Below, piece after piece: positions 25,276 to 34,956 of a DNA stretch of 64,000 nucleotides. Each line of letters opens with the position of its first letter. Position 1 is the stretch's first letter. The notes beneath the pieces were generated by a model. It searched no databases, was not told where the DNA came from, and saw only the letters and a list, made by a program, of their open reading frames with translations. The stretch comes from UBA4738 sp002413305 (lineage in GTDB: Bacteria; Actinomycetota; UBA4738): positions 62,001-126,000 of the forward strand of contig DAIUAM010000001.1 in NCBI GenBank assembly GCA_036847185.1, written 5' to 3'. The position numbers and the translations under genes were made by a program.

Positions 25276-25682
25276 GGCCCATCCCTCGATTCGGGAGACT
25301 CATCGGGCAGGGCCGAGAAGGCGGCTGGAGGTGAGAGCCCGTCTGGGGGCCAAGAGCCGGCAAGCATCCGGTGGCTTGGAGAAGACCCTACTCGTTCCGC
25401 CCTGGTCCTGGCAGTGCGTCCTCGGGTTCGACCGGTTCGAAGCCGCCGCTGGCCGTGCGCCTGATCTCGTGGGTGGCGGCCGCGCGGACCGGATGCAAGC
25501 GGTTCCGCCGCAGGCTGCCGAACAATCGCCCCGTGACCGCGAACGCGATCGGTGACGGCCGGGGGAGGGGGCGCGTCCTCGTGCGGGGGGTCCCTCAAGA
25601 CTCACGGGAGGGCGGTGTCATCGATGCGGCTAGGCTAACGTCGGGCACGGGAATCCTCAAAGGCACCGGGAAGGACGCTGCG
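25276..25682. other. Intergenic region between the Crp-like and DUF6457 genes
   Basis: About 400 nt between divergent genes. On the minus strand TAGGGT near 25388 could be the -10 of the Crp-like gene. On the plus strand TAGGCT (25631-25636) could be the -10 of the DUF6457 operon, leaving a leader of about 40 nt. Frames in it show no family resemblance. Confidence 0.4.
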
Positions 25683-25949
25683 GTGGACGATTCGTTCGAC
25701 TGGCTGGACCGGCTCGCCGACGCCCTGGGCGAGCGGCGCATCGAACCCAAGGAGCTCGGCGCGATCCTCAAGCTCTCCCGGCAGGTGGCGCACGGCGTGC
25801 AGCGCCGTCTGGCTCCCGCTTCGGCGTACCTCGCCGGGCTCTATGTCGGCCGCGAAACGGTGGAGGGGACGCCGCTCGAGGATGCGCTGGCGGAGGTCCT
25901 GGCCGCGGCCGGGGCTCAGCTTCCGGAAGCGGCGCCGGACGGCGAGTGA
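25683..25949 (+). CDS. DUF6457-type small protein of the molybdopterin/formate dehydrogenase context
   Basis: An 88-residue, mainly helical protein: FDWLDRLADALG, LGAILKLSRQVAHGVQRRLAPASAYLAGLYVGRE. The central RQVAHGV-x-R-x-x-AP-x-(S/T)-(A/T)-(Y/F)-LAGL pattern is that of DUF6457 proteins, which in actinobacteria are often found beside or fused to MobA (molybdenum cofactor guanylyltransferase) and FdhD. Its function is not known. The context here fits, because fdhD is two genes downstream. The GTG at 25683 is chosen as the start of conserved sequence. The stop overlaps the next gene (GTGA). Confidence 0.65.
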   Translation: MDDSFDWLDRLADALGERRIEPKELGAILKLSRQVAHGVQRRLAPASAYLAGLYVGRETVEGTPLEDALAEVLAAAGAQLPEAAPDGE

Positions 25950-26575
25950 GGTCCTCGTTCGACGCCTCGCTCGGGGACCGGAAGGCAGCGCTGAGGGCGC
26001 GGATGCGGGCCGAACGCGATGCGCTCCCCCTGGAGGAGCGGATCCGCCGGGCCGCGCTGGTGGGGGAAGCCCTGTTCGCCGTGCCGGAGGTGCGGGCCGC
26101 GCGGACGGTGCTGGTCTACGCTGCCTTCGGCTCCGAGCTCCCCACCGAAGGGATCGCCGGGCGGCTGGCGGCCGGAGGGGCGCGCGTGCTGTATCCATAC
26201 CTGGGCGTCGGCGGGATGGAGGCAGCGGACCTTCGGCCTGGGTCCCGGCTGGTACGGAGCGGCTACGGGCCGGCCGAACCCTCCGACCGGACCCCGGTCG
26301 ATCCCGGTGCGATCGACGTCCTGCTCACGCCGGGGCTGGCCTTCGACCGGTTCGGCCATCGCCTCGGCTGGGGCGGGGGACACTTCGACCGATTCTTCGG
26401 CCGGACGCGGATGGACGCCGCTCGGGTCGGGATCGGGTTCGGCTTCCAGCTGGTCGAGGAGGTGCCCCACGGGCCGGGCGACGAACCGGTCGACCTGGTG
26501 GTGACGGATGGGGAATCGGTCGATCGCCGGGCGGTGCCGGGGCACCGGGGTCGCGACACCCCAGGTGGGCAATAA
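25946..26575 (+). CDS. 5-formyltetrahydrofolate cyclo-ligase family protein
   Basis: A 209-residue MTHFS (YgfA) protein that would convert 5-formyl-THF to 5,10-methenyl-THF with ATP. Visible are the N-terminal helix with RKAALRARMRAERDAL, the strand VLVYAAFGSELPT, the active-site region LLTPGLAFDRFGHRLGWGGGHFDRF and FGFQLVEEVP. The length is normal. It starts with GTG overlapping the DUF6457 stop. One-carbon folate and formate metabolism fits the neighbouring fdhD. Confidence 0.9.
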   Translation: MRSSFDASLGDRKAALRARMRAERDALPLEERIRRAALVGEALFAVPEVRAARTVLVYAAFGSELPTEGIAGRLAAGGARVLYPYLGVGGMEAADLRPGSRLVRSGYGPAEPSDRTPVDPGAIDVLLTPGLAFDRFGHRLGWGGGHFDRFFGRTRMDAARVGIGFGFQLVEEVPHGPGDEPVDLVVTDGESVDRRAVPGHRGRDTPGGQ

Positions 26576-26576
26576 T
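26571..26576 (+). promoter_or_regulatory. Possible -10 box AATAAT of fdhD (leaderless)
   Basis: AATAAT (five of six to TATAAT) ends 8 nt before the fdhD ATG, overlapping the MTHFS stop codon region. It would give fdhD its own transcript in addition to read-through. Confidence 0.3.
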
Positions 26577-26584
26577 CGGAGCCG

Positions 26585-27445
26585 ATGTCCCCTCCGGCCT
26601 CCCCGTCGCCCGCTCCGCTCCGCCGCCCCACCGCGCCGGTCCGGGTCCTGGCGGTCCGGGACGGCCAGAGCTTCGAACGCCCCGATCGGCTGGCCGCCGA
26701 GGAGCCGATGGAGGTCCGGGTCGGCGGGCCGGGCCAGGAGCCCATGAGCGTGGCCGTCACCATGCGGACCCCCGGCCATGACTTCGAGCTGGCCGCGGGG
26801 TTCCTGTACACCGAAGGCCTGGTGCGGTCGCGCGATGAGATCGTCTCCGTGAACTACTGCGAGCTCCCCGCCGAAGAACAGCAGTACAACGTGGTGACCG
26901 TTCGGCTGGCTCGGGCCTTCGACCTGGGCACCAACGCTCGGAACTTCTTCGCCAACTCGAGCTGCGGCATCTGCGGAAAGGCATCGTTGGACCACGTCCG
27001 GGTGAGCTGCCCATCGCTGCCGCCGGGACCGGTGGTGGCCGGATCGGTGATCGTCTCCCTCCCCGGCCGGCTCCGCGAGGCGCAGCGGATCTTCGAGGAG
27101 ACCGGCGGACTCCACGCCGGGGGGCTGTTCGAACCGGACGGGACGCCGGCCGCGGTGCGCGAGGACGTGGGACGGCACAACGCGCTGGACAAGCTGGTGG
27201 GGTGGGCGCTGCTTGGGGACGGGCTGCCGTTGTCCGGCCGGATGCTCCTGGTGTCCGGACGGGTGAGCTTCGAGATCGTCCAGAAGGCGGCCGTTGCGAG
27301 GATCCCACTGATCTGCGCGGTCTCCGCGCCGTCGAGCCTCGCGGTAGCCGCGGCCGAGGAGCTCGGGGTAACCATGGCCGGTTTCGTCCGGGGCGGATCC
27401 TTCAACCTGTACAGCCATCCGGAGCGCGTCGACCTGGGAAGCTAG
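26585..27445 (+). CDS. fdhD: Formate dehydrogenase accessory sulfurtransferase FdhD
   Basis: FdhD (286 residues) passes sulfur from a cysteine desulfurase to the molybdenum bis-MGD cofactor of formate dehydrogenase. It carries the catalytic loop SSCGICGKAS (C127 and C130), MRTPGHDFELAAGFLYTEG, REDVGRHNALDKLVG and the GRVSFEIVQKA motif. No formate dehydrogenase subunit is in the window; selA and selB 14 kb away suggest it is a selenocysteine enzyme. The N-terminal 15 residues are a Pro/Ser extension. Confidence 0.95.
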   Translation: MSPPASPSPAPLRRPTAPVRVLAVRDGQSFERPDRLAAEEPMEVRVGGPGQEPMSVAVTMRTPGHDFELAAGFLYTEGLVRSRDEIVSVNYCELPAEEQQYNVVTVRLARAFDLGTNARNFFANSSCGICGKASLDHVRVSCPSLPPGPVVAGSVIVSLPGRLREAQRIFEETGGLHAGGLFEPDGTPAAVREDVGRHNALDKLVGWALLGDGLPLSGRMLLVSGRVSFEIVQKAAVARIPLICAVSAPSSLAVAAAEELGVTMAGFVRGGSFNLYSHPERVDLGS

Positions 27446-27465
27446 GTCGAAGAGGAGGGCGTGCC

Positions 27466-28641
27466 GTGGGCGGCTGGAAGATCGGTCGGATCGGGGGGGT
27501 GGCCGTCTACGTGCACCCCTCGTGGGCTATCATCGCCCTGTTCCTGGGCTTCAGCGAGTGGACCGGGTTCAGCGACCGGTTCGTGTTCCCGAGCCTCTCC
27601 CCGGCCGGCGCGCTGGCCTTGGCGGCGATCACCACGCTGCTGTTCTTCGGGTCGGTCCTGGCCCACGAGCTTGCCCACGCGGAGATGTCGAGGGCGCGCG
27701 GCATCCCCGTGCTCGGGATCACGCTCTTGCTGTTCGGCGGGGTCACCCACTCGACCGAATCTCCCCGGACCCCCAAAGAGGAGTTCCTGGTGACGGTGGT
27801 AGGGCCGGTGACGAACCTGGCCATCGGCGGTGCGCTGCTGGCACTTCACGTCTGGGGAGGTGGGTTCCTCTCCAAGCCGATCCGGGTTGGGATGGTCGGC
27901 TTCCTGGCGGTCGAGAACCTCCTCCTGGGCGGCTTCAACCTCCTCCCCGGCTTCCCGTTGGACGGCGGCCGGGTGCTGCGGGCCCTCGTCTGGCGGGCGA
28001 CCGGAGACCAGCGCAAGGCGACCATCGTGGCGGGCAGGGGCGGGCAGGCCGTCGCCCTGCTGATGGTGGCGGCCGGCATCACCTGGACGGCCACCACCGG
28101 GAACGGGCTGACGCTGATCTGGAGCGTGTTCATCGGCATGTTCATCTTCCAGTCGGCATCGGCGGTGATCGCCGAGAGTCGCCGGCAGGTGCTGCACGAC
28201 GCGACCGTGCGCGAGGTCATGTCACCGCCCCCTCCCACGGTCGACGCCGAGCTGCCGCTGGGGGTCGCCATCGACCGGTACCTCCAAGGGCACGCCGGCG
28301 AAGCATTCCCGGTGGTCCGGGGCGATCAGGTGATCGGGTTCGTCTCGCTCCGCACGGCGCAGGGGCTCTCCCCGGACCACCTGGTCCAGGACGCGATGGT
28401 CGGGGGGAATGGGGTGGTCGGAGCGCGACCGGACCAGCGGATGTCCGAGCTGTTCGACCGGTCGACCGACACGCACGACCTGACGGTGCTGGTCCTCGAC
28501 CAGGGCCGGCTGGTCGGGGTGATCGAACCGGAGGACGTGACGCGGTACCTGCGCCGGACACAGCTGCTCCCCGGCCCGGGGGCCCCCGAGGTGCCTCCGC
28601 CGCCGGCCCCGCCGAGACCCGATCTTCCCGCCACCGGCTGA
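27466..28641 (+). CDS. Site-2 protease family (M50) zinc metalloprotease with CBS domains
   Basis: A 391-residue intramembrane protease: zinc motif HELAH (residues 67-71) in a membrane helix, third ligand in FPLDGGRVLRAL, six hydrophobic segments, and a C-terminal pair of CBS domains (about 245-375: VREVMSPPPPTV, VIGFVSLRTAQ, LVGVIEPEDV). This is the SpoIVFB/Rip3-like group, which cleaves membrane-bound regulators and may sense adenine nucleotides through CBS. The substrate is unknown. The GTG at 27466 has an excellent ribosome site AGGAGGG. It lies 20 nt after fdhD. Confidence 0.9.
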   Translation: MGGWKIGRIGGVAVYVHPSWAIIALFLGFSEWTGFSDRFVFPSLSPAGALALAAITTLLFFGSVLAHELAHAEMSRARGIPVLGITLLLFGGVTHSTESPRTPKEEFLVTVVGPVTNLAIGGALLALHVWGGGFLSKPIRVGMVGFLAVENLLLGGFNLLPGFPLDGGRVLRALVWRATGDQRKATIVAGRGGQAVALLMVAAGITWTATTGNGLTLIWSVFIGMFIFQSASAVIAESRRQVLHDATVREVMSPPPPTVDAELPLGVAIDRYLQGHAGEAFPVVRGDQVIGFVSLRTAQGLSPDHLVQDAMVGGNGVVGARPDQRMSELFDRSTDTHDLTVLVLDQGRLVGVIEPEDVTRYLRRTQLLPGPGAPEVPPPPAPPRPDLPATG

Positions 28642-28665
28642 GGGGCCTGCGCCGGAGTCGAAGCG

Positions 28666-31600
28666 TTACCGCGCTCCCCTCTCGTTCGCCTCCCGCTTGC
28701 CGACGTGGGCCCGGCCTGCCGAGCAGAAGCTGAGGAAGTCGCACCACCGGCACTGGTCGCCGGGCGTCGGGTCGAAACTCCCCGCACCGATCCCTTCCAG
28801 TGCGGCCAGGACCCGCGCGCGCGTCTCGGAGGGGTCGCCGGCCCCCCGCGAGACCTCCTCGCCGTTCGCCAGGTAGAAGTAGGTGAGGCGGAGCTCTTCA
28901 GGCCGCTTGCCGAACACCTCGGTGCAGGCGAGAGCGTAGAGATCGAGCTGCAGCCCGGCCACCGGGTCATCCGATCCCGGTCGCTTCCCCGTCTTGTAGT
29001 CCACGACCTCCCACGGCCCGTCGGGCGTGCCGAAGATCGCGTCGATCCGCCCGTTCACGACGAACCCCCCCAGGAACAGGAGGAAGGGCCGTTCGGCGAA
29101 CAGCGGCACCGCCGATCCGAACCGGCTCTCCAGGAAGGAACGCTGCAGCCGGTCAACCTTCCCCGGCTCTCCGGTCAGCTCCTCCGCGGTCAGGTCGGGC
29201 GACTCCTCGAGCTCCAGCAGTGACGCCTGCCCACTCCCCTGGCGTTCGATCCACGCGTGGACCTGCGTGCCGATGCGGGCGGCCGGCCCGCTGAACCGGG
29301 GGAGCGGTCGCACCGTGGTCCAGTAGAAGCGCTTCGGGCAGCCCGAATAGTCGATCAGCCCGCTGACCGAGACCGAGGAGGGAGCCGAAGGACGGACCGG
29401 CCCGGCGGCCTCCCGCTCCGCGAGGTGCAGGGCGAGCGTCCCGCGCTCCGCCGCGGCGGCTTGGTACCGCTCGACATCCTCGGGCGACAGGGCCACCGCC
29501 CGGGCCGATGCTCGGATGCCTGCGGCGCCGGCCGTCGCGGCTTCGACCGCCGCCTCCCGCCAGCCCTCGGGGAACAGCTCATCGGCTTCGGCCCGGAGCG
29601 CCTGCCCCGGCCACGCCCGGACGAACCGTTCCCGATACTTCACCAGCGGGTTCTCCTCCGAGACGTCCGGCCCCCGGTCCACGGCCGCCGATCCGCTCTC
29701 CTCGCCCCACGCCGCGAGCTCCTCGAAGAACACACTGTCGTCCTTCGGCTTCCCGGTGTCGTCGCCGTACCAGTGGGCGCCGCTCACGAACAATCGCTTC
29801 CGGGCCCGGGTGAGGGCGACGTAGCAGGTCCGGCGCTCTTCGACCAGCGCCTGGTCCCGCAGGGCGTACCAGAACTCACGCAGGTTGCCCTGGAACGACG
29901 GCAGGATGTCCCGGTCCCCGCGAAGCTCGAAGTCGAGCGATCTCCCTTTCTCCGCGGGGTTCTGCTGGACGCGGAAGTCCGGCAGGATGTCCTTGGCCAT
30001 CCCCGGGACGAACACCGCGTCGAACTCCAGCCCCTTCACCTGGTGGATGGTCATGACCTTCACGGAGTCGTCCTCGCTCGGCTGGACCGGGGACCATTCG
30101 GGGCGGTCGGTCGCCTCCACGGCCTCGAGGTAGTCGAGGAACGCCCGGATGGTCAGCTCGCCCTCCAGCGGGGTGAACTCGTGGACCTCGTCGAGGAAGG
30201 CCGCGAGATTCCGCCGGGTGGCCAGCGCCTGCTGGGTGGCCAGGCTCGCGTCCAGTTCGGTCAAGAGCCCGATCCGGCGGATGATCTCGGCCAGGAACTC
30301 CCCCACCGGCCGACGCGCCTCGGCCCGGAGCCCGGCGAGCTCACGGCGGAACTCCTCCAGCCGAACCCGGCCCTCGTCGGAGAGGTACGTGACGTCGTCG
30401 AGGTGTTCGAGCGCCTCCGCGAACAGGAAGGGAGGGGTCTCCTCTTCGTCCTCTCCGCGCAGGTCGCGGCCCCGGTCGCGGAGGTCGTAGTTCTTCTCTT
30501 TCGCCCAGGCAGCGACCCGTGCCAGGTCCTTGAATCCGACGCGATACCGGGGCCCCAACAGGATCCGGGCCAGCGACACCCCCGCGTACGGATCGGCCAC
30601 CGCCCGGACGTAGGCCAGCACCTCCACCACCTCGGGGAGCTTCAGCAGCCCGGCCAGACCGATGATCTCGACGGGGATGCCGCGTTCCGCGAACGCCCGC
30701 TGGATCGGGACGAACAGGCGGCTCTTCCGGCACAGCACAGCGGACTCCGACCACGGCCCGCCCTCTTCGTGCAGCCGGAGGATCCGGTCGGCGATGGCGT
30801 CGGCTTCGGCCTGCTCGTCGGCGAACCGCCGGACCTCGACCTCGCCGTCGCCGTTCGCCGGCCACGGGACCAGCCTCTTGTCCGGGTCGGGTCGCTGGCC
30901 GGGCGGGAGATCTCGCACGATCCGGTCGGCGGCAGCCAGGATATGCGCGCCCGAGCGGAAGTTCGTGTAGAGGGGCAGCTTGTCCGCTTCGGACCCATCC
31001 CGGCGGCGGAACTCTCCTCGGAACGCGATGAGGTTGAACAGGCTCGCCCCTCGCCACGCGTAGATGTTCTGGTCGGGGTCCCCGACGGCCGTGACCGGGA
31101 AGCCCTCGCCGAACACCAGCTGGATCAGTTGCGCCTGGGCCACGTTCGTGTCCTGGTACTCGTCCAGCACGACCGCCTCGTACCGCTGCCGGTATTCAGC
31201 CCCGACCTCCGGGAAGCGCTCGACGATCTGCAGAGCGAGCGTGATCTGGTCCCCGAAGTCGATCACCCCCAGCTCGCGCTTCAGCCGCTGGAAGCGTGCT
31301 GCGGCCCGGGCCAGCTCGATCCGCTGGAGGATGGCCTCGCGGACGCGGGGCTGCTGTTGATAGGTGCGGTTCTCGGGCGTCTCCACGTCGGCCAGGCGGG
31401 TCTCGTTGAACGCCACGATCTCCCCCGGGACGACGCGGTGGTTCGCGGCCTGGTCGGCGAGCGACAGGATGTTCTCGACCAGCGTCGGCTGCCACGTGGA
31501 GGTGACGTGGTCGAACGTCATCTCGTCCAGGACCCGGGCGCAAAGCTCCACCCGCTGGGCCGAGGTCAGCACGCGCTGGCCGGGCTCGATCCCCACCCGC

Positions 31601-31992
31601 AGGCCGTGGCGGTCCAGGACCTGGGCAGCGAACCCATGGTAGTTCAGGATGGTTGGCTCCTCGCCCTCGGGAAGCTCCACGGCGGACAGCGCCCGCCGGA
31701 TCCGGAGCTGGAGGTTCTCGGTGGCCTTGTTCGTGAAGGTCAGGCACAGCACGCTGCCGGGCAGCACGCCCTCGTGGGGGGCCTGGAGCCGGCCCAGCGC
31801 GACCAACGCGAGGTACACCACCCGGGCGGCGATGACCGACGTCTTCCCCGACCCCGCCCCGGCCACGATCACGTACGGTTCGAGCGGCATCGAGATCGCC
31901 CTCCACTGGTCGGGCGTGGGTTGGAACCCACCGAGCGCTGCCCGGATCTCCGGCGGGGCCGCGGGGTCGCCGGTCTCGGCCGAACGGCTCAT
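28666..31992 (-). CDS. adnB: AdnB-like UvrD-type helicase with Fe-S nuclease domain
   Basis: A 1108-residue protein with an SF1 helicase (Walker A GAGSGKTS at 45-52, motif II LDEYQDTN, GDPDQNIYAWRGA, motif VKVMTIHQVKGLEFDAVF, YVALTRARKRL) and a C-terminal RecB/AddB-like nuclease (DAIF, WEVVDYKTGKRP, QLDLY). Iron-sulfur cysteines flank the nuclease: CPKRF before it and CRWCDFLSFC at the end. In mycobacteria AdnAB resects double-strand breaks, with AdnB as the motor. The ATG at 31992 overlaps the adnA stop (ATGA). Confidence 0.88.
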   Translation of the reverse strand: MSRSAETGDPAAPPEIRAALGGFQPTPDQWRAISMPLEPYVIVAGAGSGKTSVIAARVVYLALVALGRLQAPHEGVLPGSVLCLTFTNKATENLQLRIRRALSAVELPEGEEPTILNYHGFAAQVLDRHGLRVGIEPGQRVLTSAQRVELCARVLDEMTFDHVTSTWQPTLVENILSLADQAANHRVVPGEIVAFNETRLADVETPENRTYQQQPRVREAILQRIELARAAARFQRLKRELGVIDFGDQITLALQIVERFPEVGAEYRQRYEAVVLDEYQDTNVAQAQLIQLVFGEGFPVTAVGDPDQNIYAWRGASLFNLIAFRGEFRRRDGSEADKLPLYTNFRSGAHILAAADRIVRDLPPGQRPDPDKRLVPWPANGDGEVEVRRFADEQAEADAIADRILRLHEEGGPWSESAVLCRKSRLFVPIQRAFAERGIPVEIIGLAGLLKLPEVVEVLAYVRAVADPYAGVSLARILLGPRYRVGFKDLARVAAWAKEKNYDLRDRGRDLRGEDEEETPPFLFAEALEHLDDVTYLSDEGRVRLEEFRRELAGLRAEARRPVGEFLAEIIRRIGLLTELDASLATQQALATRRNLAAFLDEVHEFTPLEGELTIRAFLDYLEAVEATDRPEWSPVQPSEDDSVKVMTIHQVKGLEFDAVFVPGMAKDILPDFRVQQNPAEKGRSLDFELRGDRDILPSFQGNLREFWYALRDQALVEERRTCYVALTRARKRLFVSGAHWYGDDTGKPKDDSVFFEELAAWGEESGSAAVDRGPDVSEENPLVKYRERFVRAWPGQALRAEADELFPEGWREAAVEAATAGAAGIRASARAVALSPEDVERYQAAAAERGTLALHLAEREAAGPVRPSAPSSVSVSGLIDYSGCPKRFYWTTVRPLPRFSGPAARIGTQVHAWIERQGSGQASLLELEESPDLTAEELTGEPGKVDRLQRSFLESRFGSAVPLFAERPFLLFLGGFVVNGRIDAIFGTPDGPWEVVDYKTGKRPGSDDPVAGLQLDLYALACTEVFGKRPEELRLTYFYLANGEEVSRGAGDPSETRARVLAALEGIGAGSFDPTPGDQCRWCDFLSFCSAGRAHVGKREANERGAR

Positions 31993-34913
31993 CTCGGGCC
32001 CTCCGCGATCGGGAACAGCTCGCCGCCTTCGGGGAACAGTGGACACAGCGTCTTGAAGCGGCAGAACCAGCAGTTCGCCGCGGGGCTCGGCCGGTAGCTC
32101 TCGCTCTCCAGCAGCTCGCCGAGACGCCCGATCAGTCCGCCGAGACGCTCGGTCATCAGCTGCTCGTACTCCCCCCGGACCCTGTCCGTGATCGGGAGCT
32201 GGGCGACGGCGAACGGCGCGGCAGCGGCCTGGTTCCGCTTCGGCGGATCCCGGAGGTACGCGAGCTCGACCGCCTTCACCGGGCGAAAGGCGGCGAGCTC
32301 TTCGGCCCGGTTCACCGCCAGGTAGTACATGCCGAGCTGGAGGTTCTCCTCGGGCTTCAGGACGTCCGCTGCCCGCCCGGTCTTGTAGTCGGTGATCAGC
32401 GTGCCGCCCCCGGCCCGGCCGATCCGGTCGATGTAGCCCGTCACCGTCGCGCCGTCGGATTCGAATTGGAACCGGACCTCGACGGCGAGGGCCTCCGCGG
32501 AGCCGTAGTGCCGGAACCAGTCCGGGAGCATCTTGCCGACCACCAGGCGGCGGAACGCGTCGGAAACCGCGTGAGAGGGGAACTCCTGCTCCCGCCACCG
32601 GTGCTCGGCCGCGGCGACCAGGGCCTCCGTGGTGCGTTCGACCAGCCCGTTCTCGCAGTCCTCGATGATGCGGTGCACGAGGTGGCCGACCCACGCGTGG
32701 TAGCCGGCCCGGTCCTCCAATCCCAACTCCTCCCCGAGCACGTATTGCAGCTCGCAGTTCTCGAGCGTGCTGAGCTTCGAATACGAGGTTCGGACCTGTT
32801 CGTGGAGCGGCCGGTCCGACGCCGTCCAGTCGCGCTGGAACCACCACCCGCGGGGATCGATGGGGAGGCTCACCAGACCCGTGAGCGCGGCCAGGCGGTC
32901 CCAGGCGGGCGCTCCCGCGTCGGCCAGCCTCCGCCGCCAGGCGGCCGCGGCCTCGGCCACCGACAGGGGGTCCGGGAACGGGCCGGCCGGAGCGGTACGC
33001 CAGTGTATGCCGAGCTCGGCAACGAACCTCGATCGCGCGGCGAGCCCCGCATCCTCGCCGTGCGGATCGCTGGCCATGAGCAGGACCCGCCGGCGGGCCC
33101 GCCCGAGCACCACGTCGAACAACCGGCGTTCGTCCTTCAGCCGCAGCCGGTTGCGTTCGGACTGGCTGGTCCGTCCCTGCAGCATGGCCAGGTCGAACAG
33201 CGGCTCGGGGCGGGACAGGCTGGGGAAGTTCCCCTCCATCGCTCCGGCTACGATCACCGTGTCGAACTCGAGCCCGGCGGTGGCGTGGGCGGTGAGGACT
33301 CGTACCGCGTCGGCCTCGCTCGCACCCTCGCCGGCGAGGCCCGGCCCCTCTTCTCCCGCTTCGAGCAGGTCGAGGAACGAACCCACCGACCGGTCCGAGC
33401 CCTCGTCGGCGCGCGAGACGGAGTCCGCGAACGTGAGGACCGCCGCCAGCGACCGGCGGGCCTCCTGGGAGACATCCGCGGCCTGGACCAGACGCCGGGA
33501 GTAGGGAAGCTCGCGCCACAGCGTCGCGAACGCGTCGAGGGCCGAACGGCCGGCGACGGCCTCCGACGCGGCGAGGACCTCCCGCAGCGAGGCGAGACCG
33601 GCCGCCTCACCGGCGTCGAGCCCCTCATCCTGGAACACCGCGCGCCACGGAGGGTCGCCGGCCGCCCTCGCCGCCCGGACCAGCCCACGAGCCGCGGCTG
33701 GCGAGAGGCGAGCCAGTTCCGACGTCAGGACCGATTCGACCAGTCCGTCTCGTTCGGCCGGCCGGGCCAGCCACCGAAGGGCCAGGAGATACGGGAACGT
33801 GGCCGGCTCACCCAGGAGCGACAGGCCACCCTCTGGGGTGACCCGGGGAACACCGGCGTCGTCGAGCGCCCGCACGAGGCCACCGAGGTGCGAACCCTGC
33901 CGGCGGACCACCACCGCCATGTTCCTCCACGCGACCCCGTCCTCGATGTGGACCCGACGCAGTTCCCGGGCGATGGCGGCGTGCTCCTCGGACGTGTGCG
34001 CCGTGGACCATGCCTCGACCGTCGCCCCCTGAGGGCTCCGGTGCCGGGTCCGGAGCTCGACGTGGCCCGCATTGGGCAGGTGCTCGACGAACGCCCGCAA
34101 CGGCTCGTCGGTGGTGCCCTGGAACGAGTAGACGTGGGAACCGAGGTCGCCGGCGACCACCAGCGTCTCCCCCATTGAGTGCACGATCAGCGACTCCTCG
34201 GAGAACGTGGCCTCCTGGTAGTCGTCGACCAGCAGGTGGTCGAACAGCGGCTCAGCACGCCCGGCCGCCGCGGCCGCCTGTACGACGAGTCCGGCGAAGT
34301 CGACCGCACCGAGCTCGCCGAGCACGTCCAGGTACCGCCGGTAGAACTCGGCCAGCTCCAGCCATCCCGAGGTGCCGCTCCGGCCGGCACGCGACGCGAG
34401 CTGCGCTGGATCCACCAGCGACTCCTGGGCGCGGAGCACGAACTGGCGGACCCCGTCGGCGAACCCACGAAGCCGGAGCATCCCGGCGAACGCCGGCCAT
34501 TCGACCGGATCCTCTCCCTGCAGGAGCTCCCGGACCCGGGCGAACTGGTCGAAGGCGGTCAGGACCTCGGGCGGGCGCTCGTATCCCAGGGCGTCGAACC
34601 GCAGGGAGAGCGTGTGGTAGGCCAGCGCATGGACCGTCATCACCCGCACGTCGGGGAGCGCACGGCGAAGCCGGTCCAGGATGGCCGCCCGGGACATCCG
34701 CCGGGCGGACTTCGTTCGGACCACCAAGCCGACCCGCTCGGGGTCCGCGCCCCCCTCGACAAGCCGGGCGAAGCGCTCCCTGAGCACGACAGTCTTGCCG
34801 GTGCCGGCTGCCCCGCTGACCAGCAGCGGACCTCGTTCGTGCTCGAGCACCAGGCGCTGACCTTCGTCGGGCACGAAGGCGGGGACGGTGTCGAGCTCCT
34901 CGATGGTGGTCAC
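31989..34913 (-). CDS. adnA: AdnA-like UvrD-type helicase with Fe-S nuclease domain
   Basis: A 974-residue partner of AdnB. Helicase parts: Walker A GAAGTGKT (34-41), motif II LLVDDYQEA, VRVLTAHATAGLEFDTVIV. The nuclease domain has TLITDYKTGRAAD and QLGMYYLA, with cysteines ENCELQY and NCWFCRFKTLCPLFP for a 4Fe-4S cluster. Motif II is DDYQE instead of DEYQD, and motifs III-VI are weaker than in AdnB, in line with AdnA being the less active ATPase in mycobacteria. The GTG at 34913 lies 6 nt behind a -10 box. Confidence 0.87.
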   Translation of the reverse strand: MTTIEELDTVPAFVPDEGQRLVLEHERGPLLVSGAAGTGKTVVLRERFARLVEGGADPERVGLVVRTKSARRMSRAAILDRLRRALPDVRVMTVHALAYHTLSLRFDALGYERPPEVLTAFDQFARVRELLQGEDPVEWPAFAGMLRLRGFADGVRQFVLRAQESLVDPAQLASRAGRSGTSGWLELAEFYRRYLDVLGELGAVDFAGLVVQAAAAAGRAEPLFDHLLVDDYQEATFSEESLIVHSMGETLVVAGDLGSHVYSFQGTTDEPLRAFVEHLPNAGHVELRTRHRSPQGATVEAWSTAHTSEEHAAIARELRRVHIEDGVAWRNMAVVVRRQGSHLGGLVRALDDAGVPRVTPEGGLSLLGEPATFPYLLALRWLARPAERDGLVESVLTSELARLSPAAARGLVRAARAAGDPPWRAVFQDEGLDAGEAAGLASLREVLAASEAVAGRSALDAFATLWRELPYSRRLVQAADVSQEARRSLAAVLTFADSVSRADEGSDRSVGSFLDLLEAGEEGPGLAGEGASEADAVRVLTAHATAGLEFDTVIVAGAMEGNFPSLSRPEPLFDLAMLQGRTSQSERNRLRLKDERRLFDVVLGRARRRVLLMASDPHGEDAGLAARSRFVAELGIHWRTAPAGPFPDPLSVAEAAAAWRRRLADAGAPAWDRLAALTGLVSLPIDPRGWWFQRDWTASDRPLHEQVRTSYSKLSTLENCELQYVLGEELGLEDRAGYHAWVGHLVHRIIEDCENGLVERTTEALVAAAEHRWREQEFPSHAVSDAFRRLVVGKMLPDWFRHYGSAEALAVEVRFQFESDGATVTGYIDRIGRAGGGTLITDYKTGRAADVLKPEENLQLGMYYLAVNRAEELAAFRPVKAVELAYLRDPPKRNQAAAAPFAVAQLPITDRVRGEYEQLMTERLGGLIGRLGELLESESYRPSPAANCWFCRFKTLCPLFPEGGELFPIAEGPR

Positions 34914-34919
34914 GGGCGC

Positions 34920-34925
34920 ATGCTA
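34920..34925 (-). promoter_or_regulatory. -10 box TAGCAT of adnA-adnB (leaderless)
   Basis: Minus-strand TAGCAT ends 6 nt before the adnA GTG at 34913. Confidence 0.45.
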
Positions 34926-34956
34926 CTCCCGAGGTACGACACCCCGGATGCCCAGG

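Noticed and set aside
29257..32097. Plus-strand 946-residue frame across the adnB gene
   Set aside because: Antisense shadow of the adnB coding sequence caused by high third-position GC; no domain resemblance.
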